Shown: positions 1 through 8,150 of the stretch, one piece after another | How the letters are laid out: each line of letters starts with the position of its first letter | Numbering within the stretch: position 1 is the first letter of the stretch | DNA from: Podochytrium sp. JEL0797 | Taxonomy: Eukaryota > Chytridiomycota > Chytridiomycetes > Chytridiales > Chytriomycetaceae | Direction: 5' to 3' | Length of the DNA stretch: 10,323 bases | Assembly (NCBI GenBank): GCA_027596195.1 | Contig: JADGJG010000971.1 | Coordinates: 1-10,323, forward strand | Translations under genes and position numbers: made by a program | The notes under the pieces: model-generated | What the model was told of the DNA's origin: nothing | Databases searched by the model: none | Seen by the model: the letters and a program-made list of their open reading frames with translations, nothing else

Positions 1-21
1 TGTTTGACCCGGATTGACAAA

Positions 22-27
22 TTTATT
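22..27 (-). terminator. Possible poly(A) signal for ENDOV
   Basis: The minus strand reads AATAAA here, about 90 bp downstream of the ENDOV stop. Position fits a polyadenylation signal, but the hexamer is common in AT-rich DNA. Nothing else is recognised in bases 1-115. Confidence 0.35.
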
Positions 28-115
28 GTTTTGGCCGTTGAAGAAAAGCAGTGAAAAACACCCAAATGTTGTTTATAATTCCAATAAATATCCATGCAGC
101 CATATCTATAGGCAT

Positions 116-922
116 TCACCGGTTTCGGATGCTTCCTTTACGAACAAACTCCCTCCCCAATTGATCCGCAAATCGAATCGGCTCAGGCTGCCTAAACTTA
201 CTCACCGCCAAAGTCACCTTCACAGACGTTTCCAACGAAACCAAATGCCCACCCGAAACAAACACGGGATTCTTTGCCCCCTCACACGCCCTCACCGCGG
301 CTCCATACACAATCCCACTGTCCCCACAAACTCGCACCCATTTTCCCACCCCATCCAACGCGTCCACACAGATCCGCTTCACCCCATCACTCAACACTCC
401 ATCTCCCGGAATCTCGAGCAAATTCTTTGCCACCCCGATAGTCGGAACTCGGGCCTCCACACCCACCTGACACGCGACGCCAAACCCACGTGGATGAAAC
501 ACCCCATTTCCATCCACAAACAAAAGCTGGAGCGGCCATGCGGCGGGGAATTCGGTTTCGAGGTCTTGCAAGGCGGCGAGGACGGCGGGACATTCGCGCA
601 TGGCGAGGAATCCTGGGATGTAAGGGATTGGGAGGGAGACTTGCTTTGTGATTTGGTGGACGAGGTTGAGGGAGGGGAAGGAGAGGATGGCGAGACAGAC
701 GACTGCGGTTTCGGTGGTGTCGCTGGCAATGTCGGGGGAGTGATCTTCTGAGTGGTTGTAGAAGGACACATCGACACCAGCGACGTAGTTCAAGCCTTCG
801 AGAGTTTCGGGGTTGAAGGAGAGTTGATCGTGTGCCACGAGTTGCTGTTTGAGTCGGGCTTGTGTTTCAGTCCACTCGGTGCGGAGTTGCGCTTCGTTCG
901 GTATTGAGACTTGTTCGGTCAT
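116..922 (-). CDS. ENDOV: Endonuclease V (inosine-specific nuclease), complete and intronless
   Basis: The 268-residue protein reads from the ATG at 922 to the stop at 116 without introns. Conserved family blocks appear in order: GVDVSF with D51, PYIPGFLAMRE (residues 100-110, the wedge plus E110), VDGNG with D137 followed by HPRGFG, PTIGVAKNLL, a GDSG block near 200, and SGGH with H226. D51, E110, D137 and H226 match the metal and catalytic positions known for this family. Bacterial members cut DNA next to deaminated adenine; eukaryotic members act mainly on inosine-containing RNA. Length is close to human ENDOV without its tail. No signal peptide or membrane segment is seen. The frame stays open for 109 codons upstream to 1249, but that stretch crosses the last LSM7 exon in another frame and shows no family similarity, so the start at 922 is preferred. 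It lies 122 bp downstream of LSM7 on the same strand. Confidence 0.93.
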   Translation of the reverse strand: MTEQVSIPNEAQLRTEWTETQARLKQQLVAHDQLSFNPETLEGLNYVAGVDVSFYNHSEDHSPDIASDTTETAVVCLAILSFPSLNLVHQITKQVSLPIPYIPGFLAMRECPAVLAALQDLETEFPAAWPLQLLFVDGNGVFHPRGFGVACQVGVEARVPTIGVAKNLLEIPGDGVLSDGVKRICVDALDGVGKWVRVCGDSGIVYGAAVRACEGAKNPVFVSGGHLVSLETSVKVTLAVSKFRQPEPIRFADQLGREFVRKGSIRNR

Positions 923-1044
923 TTGCTGTAATCTTGCAGGTTTGTCTTGCAGGGCTGTGAGGGAAGAGGTGTCGAAAGATGGAAATGCAGTTTTGGAATG
1001 TTTTGTTTTTCGATGACGCCGAAACAGCTTCCCCACAACTGCTC

Positions 1045-1865
1045 TCACACAAACGGATTCGAAATCTCCTCTGTTCCATCCACAGGCGCAATCAAAATCA
1101 CAGTGGTTCCACGCGTCACCACGAGTCCCAACTGACGCGTTGTCATGGTTCCCTGTCCGTCCGCTGTTTTCGAATTTCAGTACATCGCGATTGTCCAATA
1201 GATCCACAAGCAAAGACTCAACTTGAATACATTTGCTCTTCGGTTTCATCCAGCACGAGGTTGAGGAGGGGGTCGAATCCTTTCAGAATACCGGTGACTG
1301 CGCGCGCAATTGGATCAGAATCACGCAAAACAGGAAGAAAAGCGGGCGTACCTTCACGTCCTCCAGCGAATTTGACTTGCACCCTCTTCTCTGAGTATTT
1401 GGCCATGTCCAAAATAGCTTCCTGGGGGGATCAAAGATGGTAAGGTTGCTGCGACACTGGCTCATGAGCAACCCGTAATTCGAAAGGAGCCGCGATTCGT
1501 ATTCGCATTTCGATTCGGTTGGGTTGGTGCTGGTGGTCCCGTGGTTCCCTCGCCGCTTCACCGTTGCAACTTCTTGACGGGCTTCTGCAGCCATCGCCCG
1601 CACTGATTCGACACGTTGTTTTTACCTTCTTTGGAGTGCTGGGTCCGCCTGGAAACTGAGCCTGTTTTCCGCCTCGTCCGGGCGCCTTGTTTCCGCCGCG
1701 GGCGCCGCCGCTGTTTCCGCCCCTGTTTCCGCCTCTGCCGCCGCCGCGCTTCTGCTGGAACTGTTGCGCCTTTTGCGGTGGTTAGATTCAGGTGCGACAG
1801 GCGCAAGCTAGAGCGCATGCAGCAAGGGCGGTTGTCACCTCTTGTGCTGGTGCGGAGTCGGCCAT
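1045..1865 (-). CDS. LSM7: LSM7, U6 snRNA-associated Sm-like protein, five exons
   Basis: Inferred exons on the minus strand: 1865-1839, 1769-1626, 1421-1352, 1297-1223 and 1163-1045. They give 144 residues with all phases matching. The Sm1 motif spans roughly residues 60-98 (AILDMAKY, VKFAGGREVTGILKGFD, LLNLVLDET). The Sm2 motif spans roughly 115-136 (TRQLGLVVTRGTTVILIAP). The end, EEISNPFV, is the usual Lsm7 end. Lsm7 is part of the Lsm2-8 ring that binds the 3' end of U6 snRNA in the nucleus and of the Lsm1-7 ring in cytoplasmic mRNA decay. Residues 10-57 form a Gly/Arg/Asn/Gln-rich arm (GGGRGGNRGGNSGGARGG) absent from the short human protein. Introns are 69, 204, 54 and 59 bp. The first acceptor could be AAG before 1769 or CAG before 1760; both keep the frame. 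The last donor is GTTGAG, weak but the only one that restores the frame. Confidence 0.9.
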
Positions 1866-2049
1866 TTTGGTTTTGGTTTTTTTCAAAGTCCCAACACAAC
1901 AACCAAGTGGGATTCATGTCCACCGGCGTGAGACCCATCACAGTTCTGCCTGTCTACCATTAAATAAAAGTATTCCATTTTTTGACTTTTTCTGATTCTC
2001 CAACGCCCCAATCAAAAACGTCGGAGGACCCATCCAAACCCCGCTGGTC
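1866..2049. promoter_or_regulatory. Divergent promoter region between LSM7 and the first paralogue
   Basis: These 184 bp separate the LSM7 start (minus strand) from the next start codon on the plus strand, so both promoters must lie here or overlap the genes. A TAAATAAA stretch at 1961-1968 is about 80 bp upstream of the plus-strand ATG and could be TATA-like. T-rich runs lie at 1867-1883 and 1976-1991. An in-frame TGA at 1993-1995 supports 2050 as the first possible plus-strand start. No known factor site is claimed. Confidence 0.45.
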
Positions 2050-3415
2050 ATGGACCCAAAAGACGCGCCCCGACATCTCCCAATTCAGATTAGCAATCCT
2101 GATTATCGCGTTCCGATATCTGCCGGTCCCATCATTTCACCACCGCCAACAAACCCAATGTCGACGCCAATCGAATACCTTCCACCGCTACCGCCTTTGC
2201 GGCACCAAATCGAGAGACAACAGAAGGAATATCAAGCAATCAACGATCACTTTGCATCCAAACCCATTACTATTCCGAGAGGAACGCCGTCTGTTCTCGC
2301 GTTTTCCGATGTGAACACTGCGTCGTCGCTGAAAGAATCCGACGCACAACGACCGATACCCCCACCAATCTATATTCCCCATTCCGCATTTTCAAAGCGG
2401 GATCCCATCCTTCCGATCGCTCTGCGGAAACGCATGAGTCCGAAGCAACAAGACTTTTTGGATAAATATCTGTTCTGTTGTTGTCCAAGGCGAAGGATTC
2501 ATCAAATCATCTGCTGTGGATCTGTCGTAGTTACACTGATAACTCTGATTATTGTTCTTGCGCTGCTTATCCCACGGTATTTTTTGGATTTCGTTGCACA
2601 TATAAACGCGTTTTTTCTGACAGTCCTATTCACAGATTCCCCGAAATTCAAGTTTACTCGATTGACCTGGCCAATCTTGCAACATTGAAGACACCCTTCC
2701 AGTTCACATACATTGACCCGAGTAAATCAAACTTGAATGAGCTGATTTTAAAAATCAATCTCACGATGCATCTCGGCACATATAATCCAAACCTCTATGA
2801 TCTGAAAGTTGAGGCAATCAACCTAGTGGTATGCTCTTTTTTCCCTGCTGGTTCAAATCGTTCTCAATGCGATAACAGGCCAACGTTGCAGTCAACACCT
2901 CGTATGTCGATGACCCTCTCAGAACACTGCAATTGACATCATTCGGGTCTCTCGTGCAACTCATTGGAAATCCCGCAATTTCACGGCCAGCAGATTATTA
3001 TCCCTCCAACCATTCCCAAATCGGCACAGGACAATACGGCTTCATCATCTTCCCCTCCAAAACATGGATCAACTACACAATGGTATTCGAATTCATATAC
3101 ACACCCGACCCCGTCGTTGGACTCCTCAACGACCCCACCATTCTCGAAATCGCTGACGTTTGCGGAATCACGTCGCGGTACGTCCCGCGCGGAAGAAACA
3201 TGCAAATCGATTACAACGCCAAGAGTCGAATTGCAATATTTAGCCCTTTGATGCCTTCCATTGATGGAACGTTGCATATTCGGTGTCCGTTTTCGCAAAG
3301 CAGTATTGACAAGGTTGTGAGCGACGTCGAAATGGGGATGTCGCCGCAACAAGCAATCAAGGATGTGTTTGAGAATGCAAACTCAACAAATCAGCTGCGA
3401 TTTTCTCTTTTATGA
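2050..3415 (+). CDS. Single-pass membrane protein with LEA2-like ectodomain, paralogue 1 (short tail)
   Basis: Inferred exons 2050-2576, 2636-2828 and 2879-3415 encode 418 residues; introns are 59 and 50 bp (phases 2 and 0). Residues 1-138 are Pro-rich and hydrophilic with no signal peptide. Then come DKYLFCCCP (138-146), a basic RRRIHQ stretch, and one hydrophobic helix at about 152-174. Basic residues before the helix predict the N-terminus in the cytosol. The ectodomain starts FPEIQVYS (177) and contains NLTMHLGTYNPNLY with NPN at 226-228. It continues with IIFPSKTWINYTMVF, ILEIADVCGIT and IRCPFS. NPN followed by a beta-rich region resembles LEA2/WHy and plant NHL proteins; this is a motif-level match, not a proven family. 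Sequons NLT, NTS, NHS and NYT suit a lumenal or extracellular side. Unlike its two neighbours it ends soon after DVFEN, with no low-complexity tail. Function unknown. Confidence 0.85.
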
Positions 3416-3517
3416 GTGTTATATCAAAAGTGTGGGGTGTGGGGCGAGGAAACTCCAATCAATTTTGTTCTTCCTTCTTTCCTTCTCTTCTGAAACAGAA
3501 CAAAAATCTAATCGAAA
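3416..3517 (+). promoter_or_regulatory. Short spacer with CT-rich leader before paralogue 2
   Basis: Only 102 bp separate the stop of paralogue 1 from the ATG of paralogue 2. A pyrimidine-rich run at about 3464-3492 ends in CTGAAACAG at 3491-3499. Such CT tracts are common upstream of fungal start codons, and the CTGA plus CAG could also be the 3' end of an intron in the 5' untranslated region. No AATAAA is seen for the upstream gene. Confidence 0.4.
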
Positions 3518-5350
3518 ATGAGCGGTCATCAGGACGCGTTCAACACTCATCCAGACGAGAATGTACAGGATGCCAAGTCGCAGAATCTACACGACGCAAT
3601 GTACAACCCTCCCCTCGAAACCCACGACGCGTATCGCCAACAGCCACCTCACCAGCAGCTTAATTACGCGCAAGCTCCTTACCAGCCATATATCGCGTCG
3701 ACAGACCCCGCAATGTCGGTTCAAGAAAAAAAACCGAGTCCTCCTACAAGCCTCGTCTCCGCGCCACTGCCGCCCTACGTGGTGAATCTTCCCAACGGAT
3801 ACCGCGACGAATCCATTATTCCCGAATCGATGCGCAAGCATATTTCGCCGCGCGTGGAAGGCATTATGGAAAAGTACCTGTGTTGCTGTTGCCCAAAGAG
3901 GCGCAGGCACCGACTGTTTTGTTGTATTGTGGTGGTGGCTGTTTTGATTACGTTGTCGGTTTTGGTTTCGGTGTATATTCCACAGTGAGTAGTCTCTTCA
4001 TTTTGATTTTGTCGTTCCTCTTCTTGATGAAAATTCGAATCCCTTTTCCGACTCACTCACGCACGACGGCCAGGTTTCCAAACATTCAAGTATACAGCGT
4101 GAACCTGCAAAATCTGGCCTCTCTGAACACGGAGTTCTCATTCACATATCTCGATCCAACCAATCCGAGCTTGAATTCCTTGGTACTGTCAATGAATCTC
4201 TCAATGGATGTCGGCACCTATAATCCAAATCTTTATGGCCTAAATGTCGATCGAATTAACCTTGTGGTAGAGTTCGCTGCGGGGGGTCGTGAGGTTTTGA
4301 CAAACCATTTTCTTCATAGGCCGACCTGATCGCAAACACGTCGTTCATCGATGACCCATTGAAAACCAAAGCGCTGACCACATTTGGCAGTCTCGTCCAA
4401 CTCGTCGGTCCCGTTGCAACTCCTCCCCCAGCCAATTACTACCCTCAAAACATATCTCAAATCGGCACAGGAACGCACGACTCCATCTTTTTCCCGTCCA
4501 AGACTTGGATTAATTACACGATGGTATTCCAGTTCAAATATACCCCGGATCCGTACGTGGGTCTTTTGCATGACCCAGCGATTCTCGAGCTCGCCGACGT
4601 GTGTGGAATCACGTCGCGGTATACCCCGCGCAGGCCAATGAGAATCAGTTACGACGCGCGTAGTGTGATTGGGATATTGAAGCCATTAGGGTACGAGCCC
4701 TCTATTAGTGGTATGTATTTCACCCATGCTTTCAGCCGTTTTTCTGATTTCACGCTCGCATCGCAGGATTTTTATACATCCGATGTCCGTTTTCAACGGA
4801 CCAAATCAGCAAAGTGATTGAACTGGTTCAAAGTGGAGTCAGCCCTTACGCTGCTATTGAGTCTGTGTTTGGTGGAGGGAATGGCACGTCTGTGACGACG
4901 ACAGGGGGGAGCAACACATCAAATCAAATAGCGAGCCTCGGAGGAAGCACACCTCCACCCGTTGACAGCAATACTGGAGGTAATATTGATTGGGGTAACC
5001 TATCGGGGGGAACCGGCGATTCAGGAAGCAACCCTGCGACGACCACAAGCGATTCTGGACTGGTCCAACAACCGACCACTTCCGCTCCTGTTGTCACCAA
5101 CACCACCAACACCACCACCACTACCACGACAGCATTTGTAAATGCAGTTAGAACCACTGTAAATCAGCTCGTACAGACATCCGCAAATATCCCGGCTCCT
5201 CAACTGACTTCTGCACCCGCTGCTCCGGTTTCGTCTGCGGTTATGGTAGTTGGCCCTTCGCCAGTGGCGGTTGTTCCCAGCCCGATACCAATTGTTTCAG
5301 TTGTTCCCACCTCGGTGGTTGCATCTAATGCAGCAATGAGTTCTTCTTAG
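3518..5350 (+). CDS. Single-pass membrane protein with LEA2-like ectodomain, paralogue 2 (Thr/Ser/Pro-rich tail)
   Basis: Inferred exons 3518-3984, 4074-4266, 4320-4710 and 4767-5350 encode 544 residues; introns are 89, 53 and 56 bp. The cytosolic part (1-118) is rich in Pro, Gln, Tyr and His. EKYLCCCCPKRRRHRLFCC (118-136) leads into a helix at about 134-153. The ectodomain begins FPNIQVYS (157), has NLSMDVGTYNPNLY with NPN at 206-208, FFPSKTWINYTMVF, ELADVCGITSR and YIRCPFS, and closes with VFGGG at 384. From about 388 to the end the protein is Gly/Ser/Asn then Thr/Pro/Val-rich, including a run of Asn-Thr-Thr and seven consecutive Thr, like an O-glycosylated stalk. The last residues are polar, so no obvious GPI signal is present. 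The first two introns sit at the same places and phases as in paralogue 1; the third is unique. The start has a good context (AAAATGAGC). Function unknown. Confidence 0.87.
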
Positions 5351-6140
5351 CTTTGCTTGGCTTAAAAAAATAAAGGATTAATTAGTAACGAGAGCGTAAT
5401 GATCTCGGTCCACACCTGCGCCGGAAATGAAGTCGAGATATGTCGGCTTTTGGATGGGAAAGAGGCAACAGAAGGAACTCTTCGAACTCCGGCCTTCACA
5501 TTTCCTCTTGATTTAACAATATTTGCTTTTCAATACTCTCAAAAAATTCAGTCTCATCTCCTCCCCAATACTTCCAATCCGAAACCCCGTCACCTCTGCT
5601 TCAGAGGGAGGGTGGTCACTGTGCGCTCGCACCGCCGTCACCTAACCATAGGCCTGCGTCCAAATCGGAGGATGATTGTCGAGATTGACCGAGTCACCCG
5701 CGACTAGCGGGCCCCGGGACATCGGATGCGCCACCACTTTTCCAAAAGAAAACGGCCCCAACTGATATTCAATCATTCTCGCAATCAAATAACTCCTACT
5801 ATTATCTCTCCCTTTTGATCACCGTGGCGCGATATTAACCGCGTACTTTTAGGTCATTCGAATGTGGTCGAAGACGCGTTTCTTTGCTGATGTTGCGGGG
5901 AAGACGGGGGGCATCCGAGCGAGGGCAAAGTAGAATGTAATAAACTGTGGTTTACCAGCATGATTGCAAACCTGGCTGGTTCCTCCTGGCATGCCTCCGG
6001 GCCTGCTTAATCAGTTTTGAAAAATATTACTTCTCCACCAATTCTAGTTTCGTGTGCGCCTATTTCATGTAGTCTAACCCTATGGTATTATCAAAAATGC
6101 ATAAATCAATGAAATTTTTCTCGTTGATTAAAACCCGCAA
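5351..6140. other. 790-bp spacer between paralogues 2 and 3
   Basis: This is the longest stretch without a convincing gene. It holds the poly(A) signal of paralogue 2 and presumably the promoter of paralogue 3. The last 130 bp before 6141 are AT-rich, and an in-frame TAA lies four codons before the ATG (6129-6131). No tRNA, rRNA, terminal repeat or transposase was recognised. Two short minus-strand frames (5992-5849, 47 codons, and 5776-5642, 44 codons) look mildly protein-like but match nothing I know; they are discussed as a finding. A plus-strand frame at 5399-5707 has no recognisable motif and is not called. Confidence 0.6.
5369..5374 (+). terminator. Possible poly(A) signal of paralogue 2
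   Basis: AATAAA lies 19 bp after the stop codon of paralogue 2, at the end of an A-run. The position is close to the stop but plausible for a compact fungal gene. Confidence 0.5.
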
Positions 6141-8006
6141 ATGAGCACCCTCCCGCGCCAACCCACCACGTCGCTGCCGCGGCCACGCACCCAGCCACGC
6201 CAGAACCCCTTTTCTGCCCCTGAAGACGGCAACGACTCTGCCGGGCTTTCGATGGCGCCGTACGACGGAAGCGCCACTCTCCGAAGCCAGCCGAGTTTTG
6301 CCGAGCAGCCGCAGCAGCAATATGCGTACGGAAACCAAGCGCAGCAGCCGCAGTACGGCTACAACAACCAAGTCGCGCCGCAGCACTTTGATCAGAACCA
6401 CTACGCCTCCCAGCAGACACATCAGTTCTATCAACCACAGCCTAATCAATATTACGGTCAACAACAGCAGCAGCACTATTACGAACAGCAGCAGCAGCAA
6501 CATAAACCGCCTCTTGTCCAGAAACACCCTACCGCCATCGATGAGCACCACGGACAATACTACGGCGCATCGAGAAGCGTCGAGCCATTGAACGAATACG
6601 AAATGGACGAGGTTGTTCACGGCATCCGAAAGGACAACGGAATCAAGGGATTCTTGTCCATCCCTCCAAAGTATCAGCTCGCGATGGAAAAGTACCTATG
6701 CTGCTGTTGTCCCAAGAACAAGAAACACCGCATGATCTGTGGTGGTGTTGTGCTCCTCGTGTTGATCATTCTGGGCGTGATTGCATACTTGTTCATTCCG
6801 CGGTACCCCCAAATCCTCGTTTATGGGATCAACCTCTCCGAGATTGGCAAGACCGGCTCCCCATACTCGTTCTCGTATACAAAGCCAGACACTCAAGACC
6901 TGAACTTCATGCGGTTCCAAATGAATCTCACAATGACCCTCGGGACTACGAATCCAAATCCCTACGATTTGCACGTTGATTCAATTGATTTGGTGGTAAG
7001 TGACGGCTTCGGACCAATTCCTCGAAAACAATCTTGAACCACGCTTCCCGACAGGCACGGATTTTGGTCAACACATCTCAGGTTTACAACCAAATCACGA
7101 CATCAACTCTCCTCTCCTACAATTCTGTTGCCAAATTGATTCCGCCGCCACCTCCAACGCCAGGTTACCATGGGTCGAACAACTCCGTTGTCGGAACGGC
7201 CAATCACAGCTCCATCATTTTCCCGTCCAAAGCGACAGTCAACTACACCATGCTGTTCCTTCTGGACTACTCACCAGACTCGAAGCTCGGCTTGTTACAA
7301 GATCCCACTGTCCTCGAGATTGCCGATTGTTGTGGAATCACGGATCGCTCCGGCAAGCAACGGCCGATGCAAATCAGTTACGACGCCAAATCTGTCATTG
7401 GCGCGTTGCAACCGCTTGGCTTTGTTCCCACGTTGAGCTCTGTCATCCGCATCAATTGCCCGTTCTCTCAGCCACAAATCCAAGCCGTCATCAAACAGGT
7501 GGAACAGGGACAGAGTGTCATGCAGGCTCTTCAACAGGTGGGAGAATCTTGAGTATTCTTTTTCCAGATTCTTTTCACTGATTCATATCTCGAAGGTGTT
7601 TGGTGGAGGTGCCGGTTCCGTTGCCCCGCCGCCTGTTGGAATCATTCCAGATGCACCACCGGCCGGTTCGGGACCTAATTCAGGCTCTGGGTCTGGTTCC
7701 GGTTCTGGAAACAGCACTGGAAATGGCGGTGCAAGCGCGACTGTCGATTCGGGTTCTGCAACAGAGACGGTAGCGCCCACCGACGATGGAACAGGCGGAA
7801 ACGTTGCGTCTGAGTCTACTGTGACCGTCAACACCCGAGTCCCAACGAGTGTTGCCACTGGAGCGGTTGGCGCGACTGCTACAACTGATACGATAGTTCC
7901 GACGGGAGATGTGCTTGTCACGACGGTGGATGTTGGATTCCCCGAGCCGACCACGGGGAGGAGGAATGGAGGTGGAGGGCAAGATCCGGCTGTCCCAACT
8001 TCGTGA
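6141..8006 (+). CDS. Single-pass membrane protein with LEA2-like ectodomain, paralogue 3 (Gln/Tyr-rich N-terminus)
   Basis: Inferred exons 6141-6995, 7055-7537 and 7596-8006 encode 582 residues; introns are 59 and 58 bp, both phase 0. Residues 56-122 are strongly Gln/Tyr/Asn/His-rich with Gln runs, resembling a prion-like low-complexity domain. EKYLCCCCPKNKKHRMICGG (183-202) leads into a helix at about 201-219. The ectodomain starts YPQILVYG (222) and has NLTMTLGTTNPNPY with NPN at 271-273, IIFPSKATVNYTMLF, EIADCCGITDR and INCPFS. VFGGG at 447 opens a Gly/Ser-rich then Thr/Val-rich tail of about 130 residues. The intron at the helix/ectodomain border found in the other two copies is absent. 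The intron after the DLV block is shared, and one before VFGGG is unique. It is more divergent than copies 1 and 2 are from each other. Function unknown; anchoring at a membrane with a disordered cytosolic arm is inferred. Confidence 0.87.
6440..6505 (+). repeat. CAG/CAA glutamine-codon repeat
   Basis: Mixed CAA and CAG codons give two runs of five Gln in paralogue 3, spaced by HYYE. Mixed codons make the tract less prone to slippage than pure CAG, so it may be kept for its protein property. Its length could still vary between strains. Confidence 0.7.
7681..7713 (+). repeat. Gly-Ser dipeptide repeat in the outer tail of paralogue 3
   Basis: A short run of GGC/GGT and TCT/TCC codons encodes alternating Ser-Gly pairs at the start of the C-terminal tail. 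It looks like a flexible linker between the folded ectodomain and the Thr-rich end. Confidence 0.65.
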
Positions 8007-8150
8007 TTTCTATTTCCTTTAATTAACCCACTAGAAAGATTTTTGAAATGTTTTGAAAGACCATGTGGCGGTGCTTTCACGCCAAGTTGGTGAGCCTTAA
8101 ATTCCGCGCTTGTGCCCACTTGGCAAAAAAAAAACGAGTGAAAATTCAAG
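8007..8150. promoter_or_regulatory. Spacer and promoter between paralogue 3 and the peroxidase gene
   Basis: These 144 bp hold the 3' end of paralogue 3 and the upstream region of the next gene. TTAATTAA around 8019-8026 and an A-run around 8126-8134 are the only visible landmarks. A TGA at 8139-8141 is in frame with, and just upstream of, the ATG at 8151. Confidence 0.4.

Larger units (their letters stand above)
2050..8006 (+). repeat. Tandem cluster of three paralogous membrane-protein genes
   Basis: Three head-to-tail genes share the order disordered arm, KYL-C/F-CCCP motif, helix, NPN block, FPSK block, CGIT block and CPFS block. Copies 1 and 2 share two intron positions and are separated by 102 bp. 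Copy 3 shares only one intron position and lies after a 790-bp spacer. The simplest reading is an old duplication giving copy 3 and the ancestor of 1 and 2, then a later one. This rests on reading the translations by eye, not on a computed tree. Confidence 0.8.

Noticed and set aside
14..751. Long plus-strand open frame opposite ENDOV
   Set aside because: Antisense shadow of the well-supported ENDOV gene; the translation has no domain features.
923..1249. In-frame N-terminal extension of ENDOV starting at 1249 (109 extra codons)
   Set aside because: It overlaps the last LSM7 exon, an intron and part of the preceding exon in another frame, and has no family similarity. The start at 922 gives a normal-length enzyme.
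1616..1963. Plus-strand Arg/Phe-rich frame opposite the LSM7 arm
   Set aside because: It is the complement of the GGC-rich RGG exon and its composition is explained by that.
5399..5707. 102-residue plus-strand frame in the spacer
   Set aside because: No recognisable motif; composition is that of random sequence, and the opposite strand looks at least as protein-like.
6060..6620. Leu/Val-rich minus-strand frame opposite paralogue 3
   Set aside because: The Leu-rich run is the complement of the CAG/CAA glutamine repeat; a shadow frame.
7583..8149. Minus-strand frame opposite the tail of paralogue 3
   Set aside because: Pro/Glu/Thr-rich translation is the complement of the Gly/Ser/Thr tail; the sense gene has matching splice phases and family support.
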